Positions 26,366-35,436 of a stretch of 64,000 bases of DNA are shown here, one piece after another. The first letter of the stretch is position 1. Every line of letters begins with the position of its first letter. The stretch lies in assembly GCF_038148855.1 (NCBI RefSeq), contig NZ_JBBVGR010000001.1:248001-312000 (forward strand), in the 5' to 3' direction. The translations under genes and the position numbers were made by a program. Under the pieces are notes generated by a model. It had not been told where the DNA came from. It ran no database searches and worked only from the letters and a program-made list of their open reading frames with translations. This DNA comes from Phycobacter sedimenti. Lineage in GTDB: Bacteria; Pseudomonadota; Alphaproteobacteria; Rhodobacterales; Rhodobacteraceae.

Positions 26366-27703
26366 TCAGCCCAGATAGTCGGACCGCTGCAAACCGTACT
26401 TTGCCATTTTTTCGTTCAGGGTCCGGCGCGGCAGGCACAACTCCTCCATGACCGAGGCGATCGATCCCTTGTGGCGCCGCATCGTGTTGTCGATCAGCAT
26501 GCGTTCAAAGGCTTCGACGTATTCTTTCAGCGGCTTGCCCTCGGTGGTCATTACCGGCTGCATTTCATCGTGATCCGACATCAGGAGCGAGGCGATGGTT
26601 CCCGACCCGCGACGCGATTGCAGCACGGCCCGTTCGGCCACGTTGATAAGCTGGCGTACGTTGCCCGGCCAGGGCGCCTGCAAGAGCTGTGCCGCTTCCT
26701 GCGCCGTCACCTGTGGCGCATCGCACCCATATTCCTCGGCGAACTGCTCGCTGAGGCGGGTAAAGAGCGTCAGGATATCCTCGCCGCGCTGACGCAGGGG
26801 CGGCACAGTGATACGCAATGCAGCGAGCCGGTAAAACAGATCCGGGCGCAGGGCGTCCTCGCAGGTCTTGCCGGCCTCCTGCAGGTTCGAAATTGCGATG
26901 ATCCGGGTCTCTCCCGGCATGCCCTGCTCATTGATCACACTCAGGAGTTTCGCCTGCAAAGGCTCGCTCAACGCCTCGATGTCTTCGAGCACGAGCGTGC
27001 CGCCGCGGGCCTCTTCGATGGCAGGCAGGAGGCTGTCCTCGGGCTGCATCGGACCAAAGAGGCGCTTTGACAGGGCATCTTCCTCAAATGCCGCGCAGGA
27101 GATCAGCACGAACTTCTTGCCGGCCCGGCTGCCGACCGCGTGCAGGGCATGCGCCACCAGCGTTTTGCCGGTTCCGGTCTCGCCGTCGATCAGCACGTGA
27201 CCGTCGGCCTGCCCCAGATCCAGGATATCCTCGCGCAGCCGCTCCATCACCGGGCTCATCCCGATGAGTTTCTTCATGATCTGCCCACCATCGGAGAGTT
27301 CGCGCCGCAGGGCGCGGTTGTCGAGCGTCAGACGGCGGGAATTCGTGGCGCGTTTCGCCAGCTCGGACATGCGATCCGGATTGAAGGGCTTTTCGAGAAA
27401 ATCAAAGGCGCCGACCCGCATCGCCTCTACGGCCATGGGCACGTCGCCATGGCCGGTAATCATGATCACCGGCAAGGCGCTGTCGCTGCCCATCAGTTTC
27501 TTCAGAAACTGCATCCCGTCCATGCCGGGCATCTTGATGTCCGAGATGACGATCCCCGGATAATCCGACCCCAGCACCTTGAGCGCGTCTTCGGCGCTGG
27601 CGAAGGTCTCTGTGTCATACCCAGAGAGGGCCAGCCATTGGCTGATCGACTGGCGCATATCCTGTTCATCGTCCACGATCGCGATTTTCATAGCCTGTGC
27701 CAT
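26366..27703 (-). CDS. dctD: DctD-type response regulator without a GAFTGA loop
   Basis: A 445-residue regulator. The receiver domain (1-125) has D10/D11 and phospho-acceptor D55. The AAA+ domain (145-375) has Walker A GETGTGKT (174-181). A C-terminal Fis-type helix-turn-helix lies at about 405-440. DctD normally activates sigma54 promoters of C4-dicarboxylate uptake genes. Here the sequence after R-L-F-G (214-217) runs straight to PMQPEDSLLP, with no GAFTGA, the loop that contacts sigma54. Walker B reads TLVLED rather than FLDE. Rhodobacter NtrC also lacks GAFTGA and works with sigma70. It is cotranscribed after dctB (26 nt gap). No dctPQM transporter is in the window. Confidence 0.87.
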   Translation of the reverse strand: MAQAMKIAIVDDEQDMRQSISQWLALSGYDTETFASAEDALKVLGSDYPGIVISDIKMPGMDGMQFLKKLMGSDSALPVIMITGHGDVPMAVEAMRVGAFDFLEKPFNPDRMSELAKRATNSRRLTLDNRALRRELSDGGQIMKKLIGMSPVMERLREDILDLGQADGHVLIDGETGTGKTLVAHALHAVGSRAGKKFVLISCAAFEEDALSKRLFGPMQPEDSLLPAIEEARGGTLVLEDIEALSEPLQAKLLSVINEQGMPGETRIIAISNLQEAGKTCEDALRPDLFYRLAALRITVPPLRQRGEDILTLFTRLSEQFAEEYGCDAPQVTAQEAAQLLQAPWPGNVRQLINVAERAVLQSRRGSGTIASLLMSDHDEMQPVMTTEGKPLKEYVEAFERMLIDNTMRRHKGSIASVMEELCLPRRTLNEKMAKYGLQRSDYLG

Positions 27704-27729
27704 AGTGGCCTCTCCATCTTTGATGCCGC

Positions 27730-29514
27730 CTACTCGGCAGCCTCGATCCCTTCGACGAGGATCGGCAATTGCATTTCAAAAACGGCGCCGCCGTTTTGCC
27801 CGTTGCGTGCGATCAGCCGTCCGCCAAGGTCGTTCACGATCCCCGAGGAAATCGCAAGGCCCAAGCCCACCCCGTCACCGGGCTGCTTGGTGGTGTAGAA
27901 GGGCTCGAACAGGTTGTCGAAATCCTTGATCCCTGCCCCGTTGTCGCGCACCGAAAGAGTCGCGGTCTCCCCTGCCGCCAGCAGGATTTCAACCTCGGGG
28001 TCTTCGACAGATTTGGTGGCATCAAGCGCATTGCGCAAGAGGTTGACCATTACCTGCTCAAGCCGCATGCGATCTCCCATCACATAGACCGGCTCGTCTG
28101 GCAGGATGCGGGTGATCTTGACCTGCCGCTGACGCAGCTGCGGCTCCATCATCGACAGCGAGGACGCAAGCGCGTCTCCCATGTTTACAGGGGCAAAAGC
28201 ATCGCCCGCCTTGCGCGCATAAGACTTCAGCTGCCGCGTGATCGCCCCCATCCGCTCGATCAGGTCATCGATCCGTCCGAAGGAGGCAAGCGCCTCCTCT
28301 GGGCGATTGCGGTTAAGCAGCAAGCGCGCGCCGGCAAGGTAGGTCTTCATCGCCGCAAGCGGCTGGTTCAGCTCGTGGCTGACCGCTGCGGACATCTCCC
28401 CAAGCGCTGCCAGTTTGGAGCTTTGCGCCAGGCTCTGCTCGGCAACGGCAAGGGTCTCCTGCACCCGTTCACGCTCGGCAATTTCCCGCTGCAGGCGGGC
28501 GTTCAATACGCGAAGCTCTGCCGACTCGCGCTGGAACAGGGCCATGCGCAGCGCCGTCTTGCGGCTCAGCGCGTAAAAGGCGAGCGCCAGAAGGATGGCG
28601 AATCCCATGATCTCGAGCGCCAGAACCGCGTTCACCTTCTCCCGGATCGACGCATAGGTGGTAAAGGACGTCAGTCGCCAGCCCTGAAACGGCACGCGCG
28701 TCTCAAGCCGCATCACCGCCTCGCCCTGAAGGTAGGCGTCGGCCGGCAGAACGGTCCAATCTGCGGTGGCGCGGATCGCGCGCTGAATGGCCCCTTCAGG
28801 GGTTTGTACGCGCAGCGCGTCCCGCTCTTCCTTGCCACGCCAGCGTGCCTCGGTCGCCAGAACGATCCGGCCGGTACTATCGCTGACCATGACCGCGTCG
28901 GAAATCCCGGCCCAGGCGCGTTCGAATTTCTGCAGATCCACTTCGATGACGATGACGCCAAGCGTGCCGGTGGTATCCACCACGCGCCGCGAATAGGTGA
29001 AGCGATAGCCGCCCACCTCGCGCTCGATTACAGAGAACACCGTCGCCTTGGAGCGCACCGCATCCACGAAATAGGCCGCGTTCCGGTGGGTTTCCCCAAG
29101 ACGGTTCCGATTGGTGGCCGCCACGGTGCGCCCGTCACTGGCCAGCAGCATGATAGAGGCCGCCCCGATTTCCTCGACAAAAGAAATCAGCCGTTGCGTG
29201 GAAAGAGAGAAGTCCTGGCTCTGCAGGGCTGCGATCAGCGCCTGATCCCGCGCGAGCAGCTGCGGCACGATGGCGTGGCGGCGCAATTCGCTGACCAGGT
29301 TGCCGGAGTAAAGCGCCAGGCGCAGCTCGGCGCGGTTACGGGTGCTTTCGGTGAAGCGGTCGCTGAGCATCCGGTTGGTGACCCAGACCGTGGTTCCGGC
29401 GACGACCATGAAAAACAACAGCCCAAGACGCGCCCGCCACGAGATCGTACCCGACCGGGTTGCGGGGCGTCGTTTGGCCATGCGCGGCGTAGAGGGGTCA
29501 GGCGAAGCGGACAT
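27730..29514 (-). CDS. dctB: DctB-type sensor histidine kinase
   Basis: A 594-residue membrane kinase. One helix lies near residues 24-46, a large periplasmic double-PDC (dCache) sensor at about 47-295 (with SRRVVDTTGTLGVIVIEVDL), a second helix at about 298-318, then a coiled linker. The HisKA box is AAVSHELNQPLAAMKTY, and the ATPase domain carries N (RNALDA), DNGAGI and GVGLGLAIS. By family it senses C4-dicarboxylates and phosphorylates DctD, the next gene. The open frame extends 33 codons upstream; the ATG at 29514 is preferred because the residues before it are unlike any leader. A later ATG at MAKRRP is possible. Confidence 0.88.
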   Translation of the reverse strand: MSASPDPSTPRMAKRRPATRSGTISWRARLGLLFFMVVAGTTVWVTNRMLSDRFTESTRNRAELRLALYSGNLVSELRRHAIVPQLLARDQALIAALQSQDFSLSTQRLISFVEEIGAASIMLLASDGRTVAATNRNRLGETHRNAAYFVDAVRSKATVFSVIEREVGGYRFTYSRRVVDTTGTLGVIVIEVDLQKFERAWAGISDAVMVSDSTGRIVLATEARWRGKEERDALRVQTPEGAIQRAIRATADWTVLPADAYLQGEAVMRLETRVPFQGWRLTSFTTYASIREKVNAVLALEIMGFAILLALAFYALSRKTALRMALFQRESAELRVLNARLQREIAERERVQETLAVAEQSLAQSSKLAALGEMSAAVSHELNQPLAAMKTYLAGARLLLNRNRPEEALASFGRIDDLIERMGAITRQLKSYARKAGDAFAPVNMGDALASSLSMMEPQLRQRQVKITRILPDEPVYVMGDRMRLEQVMVNLLRNALDATKSVEDPEVEILLAAGETATLSVRDNGAGIKDFDNLFEPFYTTKQPGDGVGLGLAISSGIVNDLGGRLIARNGQNGGAVFEMQLPILVEGIEAAE

Positions 29515-29551
29515 GATCTTAAATCTATTGCGCCTGCCCGCCCGCCTCAAG

Positions 29552-30220
29552 TCATGCGGAGGTGACCATACCTGCCAATGCGCGGAAGACTGCCGCCCCG
29601 TCCGTGCCGCCATGCCCTTCGTCAGCAGCGCGCTCCGGGTGCGGCATCATGCCAAGAACGCGGCGGTTCTCGGACAGGATCCCGGCGATATCGGCAACCG
29701 AGCCATTGGGATTGTCCACGTAGGTAAAGGCAACGCGGTCCTGATCCTTAAGCGCCGCAACAGTCTCGGCGTCGGCATAGTAGTTGCCGTCGTGATGCGC
29801 GATCGGGATGCCGATCACATCGCCTGCACTGTAAGCTTCGGTGAAGACACTGTTTGAGGTTTCAACCTTCAGATCGACTGTGCGGCAGATGTACTTCAGC
29901 CCGGCATTGCGCAACAGAGCTCCTGGCAGGATGCCCGTCTCGGTCAGGATCTGGAAGCCATTGCAGATCCCGATGGCATAGCCACCGCGATTGGCGTGAT
30001 TCACCACCGCCTGACAGATCGGCGACTGGGCCGCAATGGCGCCGCAGCGCAGGTAATCGCCGTATGAAAACCCGCCCGGCACGCCGACGATATCCACGCC
30101 CGCGGGCAGCGCGCTGTCCTTGTGCCAGATCATCGAAACATCGAAGCCCGCGCGCTCGAAGGCCACCGCAAGATCCCGGTCGCAGTTGGATCCCGGAAAG
30201 ACAACAACCGCCGCTTTCAT
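29552..30220 (-). CDS. purQ: Phosphoribosylformylglycinamidine synthase, glutaminase subunit
   Basis: A 222-residue class I glutamine amidotransferase supplying ammonia for the fourth step of purine synthesis. The nucleophile is C86 in GICNGFQI; the triad histidine and glutamate lie in PHPERA. The N-terminus KAAVVVFPGSNCDRD is standard. The start at 30220 overlaps the purS stop by one base (TGATG), so the two are translationally coupled. The large subunit purL is not in the window. Together PurS, PurQ and PurL form the three-part FGAM synthase. Confidence 0.96.
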   Translation of the reverse strand: MKAAVVVFPGSNCDRDLAVAFERAGFDVSMIWHKDSALPAGVDIVGVPGGFSYGDYLRCGAIAAQSPICQAVVNHANRGGYAIGICNGFQILTETGILPGALLRNAGLKYICRTVDLKVETSNSVFTEAYSAGDVIGIPIAHHDGNYYADAETVAALKDQDRVAFTYVDNPNGSVADIAGILSENRRVLGMMPHPERAADEGHGGTDGAAVFRALAGMVTSA

Positions 30221-30450
30221 CAGACCATCTCGATGCTGTAGGATTCGATCACGGTGTTGGCGAGCAGCTTTTCGCACATCTCGGTCACATCCGCTTCGGT
30301 GGCGCCTTCGGCGAGATCGAGATCGATCACCTTGCCCTGACGCACCCCTTCGACCTTGTCAAAGCCCATGGCACCAAGCGCATGGCGCACGGCCTCGCCC
30401 TGGGGGTCCAGAACTCCGTTTTTCAGCATCACATGCACCCGTGCCTTCAT
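30220..30450 (-). CDS. purS: Phosphoribosylformylglycinamidine synthase subunit PurS
   Basis: A 76-residue small subunit that links PurQ and PurL and helps channel ammonia. The sequence KARVHVMLKNGVLDPQGEAV is typical, followed by VEGVRQGKVIDLDL and a C-terminal ESYSIEMV. The length is normal. It lies between purC (80 nt upstream) and purQ (1-nt overlap), all on the same strand, as in many alphaproteobacteria. Confidence 0.95.
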   Translation of the reverse strand: MKARVHVMLKNGVLDPQGEAVRHALGAMGFDKVEGVRQGKVIDLDLAEGATEADVTEMCEKLLANTVIESYSIEMV

Positions 30451-30530
30451 CGCGTCATCCCTTGGCTATTTCTGGCAAAGCCCGGCGGTGGGCTTTTCGT
30501 TTCAAGTCTCGTCTGCGCTGGCCGGGCCGG

Positions 30531-31292
30531 TCAGTTGACCAGCGTCGGCTTCCCCGGCGCAGGCGGGTTGTTCGGCATCACACCAAGACGGCGCGCAACC
30601 TCGCTGTAGGCGTCGGTCAGGCTCCCCAGATCGCGGCGGAACACGTCCTTGTCGAGCTTCTGCCCCGTCTCGATATCCCACAGGCGGCAGCTGTCCGGGC
30701 TGATCTCATCGGCGACAACCAAACGCTGGAAGTCGCCTTCGTAAACGCGCCCGATCTCGATCTTGAAGTCCACAAGGCGGATACCGACAGCCAGCATGAC
30801 GCCCGACAGGAAATCATTGACGCGCAGCGCGAGGCTCAGGATGTCGTCCATGTCCTGCTGGCTGGCCCAGCCAAAGGCGGCGATGTGTTCTTCGGTGACC
30901 AGCGGATCGCCGAGCGCATCGTCCTTGTAGCAATACTCCACGATGGGGCGCGGAAGCTGTGTGCCCTCATCAATGCCAAGGCGCTTGGAGATGCTGCCGG
31001 CCGCATAGTTACGCACGATGATCTCAAGCGGGATGATCTCGCAGCTGCGCACCAGTTGTTCGCGCATGTTGAGGCGTTTCAGGAAGTGGGTCGGAACACC
31101 AATCTGCCCCAGCCCCAGCATGAAAAACTCGCTCAGGAGGTTGTTCAGAACGCCCTTGCCCTCGATCACGTCGCGCTTTTCGGCGTTGAACGCTGTGGCG
31201 TCGTCCTTGAAGTATTGCACGATGGTGCCCGGCTCGGGACCTTCATACAATGTCTTGGCCTTGCCTTCGTAAATCTTCTTGCGACGTGCCAT
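30531..31292 (-). CDS. purC: SAICAR synthase
   Basis: A 253-residue ATP-dependent enzyme joining CAIR and aspartate in purine synthesis. Family landmarks are KIYEGKAKTLYEG at the N-terminus, PLEIIVRNYAAGS, LVDFKIEIGR and VVADEISPDSCRLWD. The open frame extends 57 codons upstream, but the ATG at 31292 gives the standard MARRKKIYEG opening. It heads a purC-purS-purQ transcript; the divergent gene (ATPase inhibitor) starts at 31529, so promoters for both lie in the 236 nt between. Confidence 0.96.
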   Translation of the reverse strand: MARRKKIYEGKAKTLYEGPEPGTIVQYFKDDATAFNAEKRDVIEGKGVLNNLLSEFFMLGLGQIGVPTHFLKRLNMREQLVRSCEIIPLEIIVRNYAAGSISKRLGIDEGTQLPRPIVEYCYKDDALGDPLVTEEHIAAFGWASQQDMDDILSLALRVNDFLSGVMLAVGIRLVDFKIEIGRVYEGDFQRLVVADEISPDSCRLWDIETGQKLDKDVFRRDLGSLTDAYSEVARRLGVMPNNPPAPGKPTLVN

Positions 31293-31528
31293 GAGAAGCC
31301 TTTCGGGGGTGCGTGGCGGGAATCCATCCCGATGTCTTGCCGCCCTCATAGTGCAAGCGACATTGCGCCGCAAGCGCGGCGCGCGGTCACAGCAGGCGAA
31401 CAATGCCACCGATTTGATTGACACCGGCCTGCCGACTGCCACGTCGCAATTCCGCGCGGCCACTATTGCGCAACCGTTGCCCGCCGCACATATTGATTAC
31501 AGCAGACAATCCGAGACAGGAGAAACGG

Positions 31529-31846
31529 ATGAGCACCTTTGATAACCGTGAGCAGGCCTTTGAAGCGAAATTCGCGCATGACGAGGAGATGCAGTTCAAG
31601 GCACAGGCGCGCTGCAACAAACTTCTGGGTCTTTGGGCGGCAGAAAAACTCGGCAAATCCGGTGCCGAGGCAGATGGCTATGCCAAAACCGTCGTCGTGT
31701 CGGATTTTGAGGAAGCCGGTCACGAGGATGTCGTGCGCAAAGTCGCCGCGGACCTCGATGGCCTTGCCAGCGCGGATGAGATCCGCGCCAAGATGGCGGA
31801 ACTGTTGCCGGTGGCCAAAGAACAAATCATGACAGAAGCAGAATAA
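31529..31846 (+). CDS. F1-ATPase inhibitor subunit zeta (DUF1476)
   Basis: A 105-residue helical protein. The opening STFDNREQAFEAKFAHDEEM and the middle CNKLLGLWAAEKLG are the DUF1476 signature. In Paracoccus denitrificans this family is the zeta subunit, which blocks ATP hydrolysis by F1FO in alphaproteobacteria, with the inhibitory segment at the N-terminus. The Shine-Dalgarno AGGAGA lies 6 nt before the ATG. It stands alone, divergent from purC, away from the atp operon, as is usual. Confidence 0.9.
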   Translation: MSTFDNREQAFEAKFAHDEEMQFKAQARCNKLLGLWAAEKLGKSGAEADGYAKTVVVSDFEEAGHEDVVRKVAADLDGLASADEIRAKMAELLPVAKEQIMTEAE

Positions 31847-32096
31847 CCCCGTCGCACGGGCGGCGCCGTCGGCAGTGGGCCGGGCGGCGGCGCCCGCAAT
31901 GCCCTGCTGGAGGCGGCAGGCGCTCAGGGGGGGGCGGGGTCGGCCCGCCCGTTGAGCGGCGCTTCCGGGCACATGCGCTGGCCGGGCGAATGCGCGGGAC
32001 TGTGCGTCTTTGCCGGGGGTGTTCGTTAACTTCTGGCCAAGGTCTGGTGAATATGGTGGGGGCGTCACGAATCCGCGCGCACCAACAGGAACGCCA

Positions 32097-34052
32097 ATGA
32101 CCAGTCCAAAACGCACGCTTTCTGGATCGGTGCTCGCCGGTATCCGGTGGACAGCCCCATTGGCGATGGCAGTTCTTTGCCTTTGGGCGCTTGATGCGCG
32201 CGTAGGGCTGCCCTCCCTGCAGGAGCTTGGCGAAACCCTGAGCACAATTCCCACCTGGCGCTGGTTCGCCGCCCTTCTGGCAACCGCTGTCAGCTTCTGG
32301 GCGCTTGGCCGGTATGACACGGTAGCGCATCGCCACTTGGGAACAGGTTTCGATGGCGCGCCTCAAGGCCCACGCGCCCGCCGCGCCGGCATGGCGGCCA
32401 TTGCCTTTTCTCAAACCACGGGGTTCGGGCTGATCACCGGCGCATATGCACGCTGGAGGATGCTGCCGGGGCTGACCGCGCTGCAAGCCGCCCAGATTAC
32501 CGCCCTGGTCGGATTCACCTTCATGGTCACCCTCGCCGCCATCAGCGGCGCAGCCTTGCTGATCAATCCGGTGCTGCCCGGCATGGGGTGGCTGGGCGCC
32601 GCGCTGATCGCAGGGTTTGTGGCCGCATTGGCGGGCAGTTTCTGGTATCCTTCCCTGCGGATCGGAAAGCTCAAACTGCGCTGGCCCTCCCTGATAGCAA
32701 TGACTGCCCTGCTCGGCTGGACGGCCCTTGATGTCATCGCCGCAGGCACAGCACTTTGGATCTTGCTGCCCACCGGCCTGGAGGTAACCTGGGCCAGCAT
32801 GATCACCGTCTACTTCATTGCTCTTGGCGCAGCCATCCTGTCCTCGGCGCCGGGTGGGGCCGGCCCGCTTGAGCTGACGGTCTGCGCGTTATTGCCCGGC
32901 ACCGAGACCAGCGTCCTTTTGGGGGCGCTTGTGGCATTTCGCCTTGTCTACTACGTCGTCCCGGCATCCCTCGCATGCATCGCACTGCTGTTGCCGCGCA
33001 AAGCCACCCTGTCCGTCGGCCCTCCGCAAGAGGAAGCCCTGATCGGAACCCAGAGGCGTGCTGCGCATCAGCTACCGGCTGAGCGCCCCAATGCCGAAGC
33101 GGCGATCATCGCGCAGAACGGAGGCCACCTGCAGGCCTTCGGACTGAACCAGCTTGCTATGCTGGACAGCCCGCAATGCTCGATTGCCCTCTTCGACCCT
33201 GTCTCTGGGCATCTGCCCGAAACTCTGCCGCTTCTGGCTGCCCATGCCCGCCGTCGCAACGCCTCTGCCTGTCTTTACAAATGCAGCGCCCGCACCGGCC
33301 TTGCCGCGCGCGGTGTCGGCTGGAAGGTTCTGCGCGTCGCGGCAGAAGCCGTTGTTCACCCCGCCACATTCAGCGACAGCGGATCCTCGCACCGACAGTT
33401 GCGCCGAAAACTGCGCCACGCTGAAAAGGCCGGGGTGACGATCCTGCCCGCGCACGTGTCCCTGCCAATCGAACAAATGGCCGAGATCGACAGGCAATGG
33501 CAGATTTCGCACGGACGCGCCCACGGCACCACAATGGGGCAGTTCGAACCAGGTTATATCGCGCATCAGCGCATCTTCATTGCCTGGCGGGAGGGGCGCC
33601 TTGACGGGTTCATTACCCTGCATCAGACACCGAAGGAATGGTGCCTTGATCTGATGCGCCTGCGCCCCGATGCGCCGGACGGAACCAGCCACGCACTGGT
33701 CCGCAGTGCAATCGCCGCCGCTGCCGAGGAAAATGTCCCGCGCCTGTCCCTTGCTGCCGTGCCCGACCATCGCTGGGCCCACCGTGTCGACGATGGGCTG
33801 CGCCGTTTCAAATCCTGTTTCGCGCCCACTTGGGAGCCGCGCTATGTCGCCGCCAAGTCCTGGGCCCATATGGCACTGTCGCTGGTGGAGCTGCTGCGCC
33901 TTGTGCACCGCCCTGATGCAGTCGTTCCGGCCCCCGAAGCGTCTCGGCATATTGCCCCCACCGCGGACAATCTCAGCCGCGAGGACCTGGCCGGGCACGC
34001 ACTTCATAATGAACTTGAGGATTATGCATTTGCCCTCAACGGCTCTCCGTGA
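32097..34052 (+). CDS. MprF-like aminoacyl-phosphatidylglycerol synthase/flippase
   Basis: A 651-residue membrane protein. The N-terminal half (about 15-310) has seven or eight helices of the MprF flippase type, including FSQTTGFGLITGAYARWRML and SSAPGGAGPLELTV. The C-terminal half (about 345-620, DUF2156/GNAT-like) contains RRKLRHAEKAGVTI and GFITLHQTPKEWCLDLMR. MprF moves an amino acid from tRNA to phosphatidylglycerol and flips the product, lowering surface charge. It is shorter than the roughly 850-residue Gram-positive forms because it has fewer helices. The start at 32097 has AGGAA upstream. The amino acid used and whether the flippase half is active are unknown. Confidence 0.82.
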   Translation: MTSPKRTLSGSVLAGIRWTAPLAMAVLCLWALDARVGLPSLQELGETLSTIPTWRWFAALLATAVSFWALGRYDTVAHRHLGTGFDGAPQGPRARRAGMAAIAFSQTTGFGLITGAYARWRMLPGLTALQAAQITALVGFTFMVTLAAISGAALLINPVLPGMGWLGAALIAGFVAALAGSFWYPSLRIGKLKLRWPSLIAMTALLGWTALDVIAAGTALWILLPTGLEVTWASMITVYFIALGAAILSSAPGGAGPLELTVCALLPGTETSVLLGALVAFRLVYYVVPASLACIALLLPRKATLSVGPPQEEALIGTQRRAAHQLPAERPNAEAAIIAQNGGHLQAFGLNQLAMLDSPQCSIALFDPVSGHLPETLPLLAAHARRRNASACLYKCSARTGLAARGVGWKVLRVAAEAVVHPATFSDSGSSHRQLRRKLRHAEKAGVTILPAHVSLPIEQMAEIDRQWQISHGRAHGTTMGQFEPGYIAHQRIFIAWREGRLDGFITLHQTPKEWCLDLMRLRPDAPDGTSHALVRSAIAAAAEENVPRLSLAAVPDHRWAHRVDDGLRRFKSCFAPTWEPRYVAAKSWAHMALSLVELLRLVHRPDAVVPAPEASRHIAPTADNLSREDLAGHALHNELEDYAFALNGSP

Positions 34053-34125
34053 CAGGACGGACCTGAATCCCTGCTGACTGGCCTGCGGCCCTTGGCATTC
34101 ACCTTTTTGACAGGAAGCACCTGCG

Positions 34126-35148
34126 ATGAGCAACACCTTCACCCAGCTTCTGGAAACCAAAGACGTTCTGTTGGCTGATGGCGCCACGGGCACCAACCTG
34201 TTCAACATGGGCCTTCAATCAGGCGATGCGCCGGAACTGTGGAACACGGACGAACCTCAAAAGATCAAGGCGCTCTATCAGGGATCCGTTGATGCGGGCA
34301 GCGATCTGTTCCTGACCAACTCTTTCGGCGGAACGGCTGCGCGCCTGAAACTGCATGACGCCCAGGGCCGCGTGCGCGAGCTCAACCGGGTGGCTGCGGA
34401 ACTCGGCCGCGAGGTCGCCGACAAGGCAGAACGCAGGATCGCCGTCGCCGGTTCGGTCGGCCCGACTGGCGAAATCCTTCAACCGGTCGGTGAGCTTTCC
34501 CACGAATTGGCGGTTGAAATGTTCCACGAACAGGCCGATGCGCTGAAAGAGGGCGGCGTCGATGTCCTGTGGCTCGAGACGATTTCCGCCCCCGAGGAAT
34601 TCCGCGCCGCAGCCGAAGCCTTCAAGCTGGCCGATATGCCCTGGTGTGGCACCATGAGCTTTGACACCGCAGGCCGCACCATGATGGGCGTGACCTCTGC
34701 CGCGCTTGCGCAGCTGGTCGAGGAGTTCGACAATACCCCGCTGGCCTTTGGCGCCAACTGCGGGACCGGCGCCTCGGACATCCTGCGCACGGTACTTGGA
34801 TTTTCCGCACAAGGTACCGAGCGCCCGATCATCTCAAAAGGCAACGCCGGTATTCCGAAATACGTCGACGGGCATATCCATTATGATGGCACCCCCGAAC
34901 TGATGGGGGAATACGCGGTGATGGCCCGCGATTGCGGAGCCAAGATCATTGGTGGCTGCTGTGGCACCATGCCCGACCACCTGCGCCATATGCGCGAGGC
35001 GCTCGATACCCGTCCGCGCGGTGAGCGCCCGACGCTGGAACGTATCGTCGAGGTCCTTGGCCCGTTTTCTTCGGCCAGCGATGGCACCGGAGAGGATTCC
35101 TCTGACGCTGGCGAGCGTCGCACCCGCCGGGGCCGCCGGCGCGGCTGA
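34126..35148 (+). CDS. bmt: Homocysteine S-methyltransferase domain protein (split methionine synthase / betaine-homocysteine type)
   Basis: A 340-residue zinc enzyme that methylates homocysteine to methionine. The three zinc cysteines are C212 (FGANCG) and C278-C279 (GGCCGT); the N-terminal LLADGATGTNLF is typical. The tail past 315 is Ser/Asp-rich and ends in Arg repeats. Annotated as betaine-homocysteine methyltransferase in roseobacters, but a corrinoid protein lies 1.6 kb away, and in Phaeobacter homologues of these separate pieces were shown to work as a split MetH. I therefore favour the cobalamin-linked role. The Shine-Dalgarno is AGGA; a strong terminator follows. Confidence 0.88.
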   Translation: MSNTFTQLLETKDVLLADGATGTNLFNMGLQSGDAPELWNTDEPQKIKALYQGSVDAGSDLFLTNSFGGTAARLKLHDAQGRVRELNRVAAELGREVADKAERRIAVAGSVGPTGEILQPVGELSHELAVEMFHEQADALKEGGVDVLWLETISAPEEFRAAAEAFKLADMPWCGTMSFDTAGRTMMGVTSAALAQLVEEFDNTPLAFGANCGTGASDILRTVLGFSAQGTERPIISKGNAGIPKYVDGHIHYDGTPELMGEYAVMARDCGAKIIGGCCGTMPDHLRHMREALDTRPRGERPTLERIVEVLGPFSSASDGTGEDSSDAGERRTRRGRRRG

Positions 35149-35173
35149 TCTCATCTCGATCACAACACATCGG

Positions 35174-35199
35174 AAGGGGCCAGGCAGGCCCCTTTTTTT
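35174..35199 (+). terminator. Rho-independent terminator after the homocysteine methyltransferase gene
   Basis: GGGGCC-AGGCA-GGCCCC followed by seven T residues, 28 nt past the stop codon at 35148. Textbook form on the plus strand. Confidence 0.93.
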
Positions 35200-35207
35200 G
35201 TGGCAGG

Positions 35208-35426
35208 TTATTCACCCGCCCGCACCATCTCACGGATCCGCGCCGCCTTTTCAAAATGGTCCAGACGGTGGGTTGAAATCCACCACGTGGCAGCCTCCAT
35301 CAACAGCTTTGGATCGTCGTTCCTGTTTGCAAAGAAGGCATAGAAAGACAGGCCCACATCAGGACCTTTCTGAGCAATCCTGCGCTCACAAACCGCAATT
35401 ATCTTTTCTCTCAGGCTCTGACGCAT
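35208..35426 (-). CDS. DUF6500 family small protein
   Basis: A 72-residue protein, mostly helical, with SLREKIIAVCERRIAQKG, VGLSFYAFFANRNDD and ATWWISTHRLDHFEKAARI. I recognise it as the DUF6500 type seen in Rhodobacterales; the function is unknown. The frame is open 29 codons upstream, overlapping the radical SAM gene, but the ATG at 35426 lies 10 nt after that gene's stop and gives the usual N-terminus. Likely cotranscribed with the radical SAM gene. Confidence 0.75.
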   Translation of the reverse strand: MRQSLREKIIAVCERRIAQKGPDVGLSFYAFFANRNDDPKLLMEAATWWISTHRLDHFEKAARIREMVRAGE

Positions 35427-35436
35427 TCTTCGTCTT

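Noticed and set aside
27769..29565. Plus-strand frame of 598 codons opposite dctB
   Set aside because: Antisense to a complete histidine kinase; His/Arg/Gly-rich shadow.
31847..32096. Very GC-rich 250-nt stretch as a possible small RNA or gene
   Set aside because: Contains runs of G and C with many possible hairpins, but no promoter, terminator or reading frame stands out; it probably serves as leader of the MprF-like gene.
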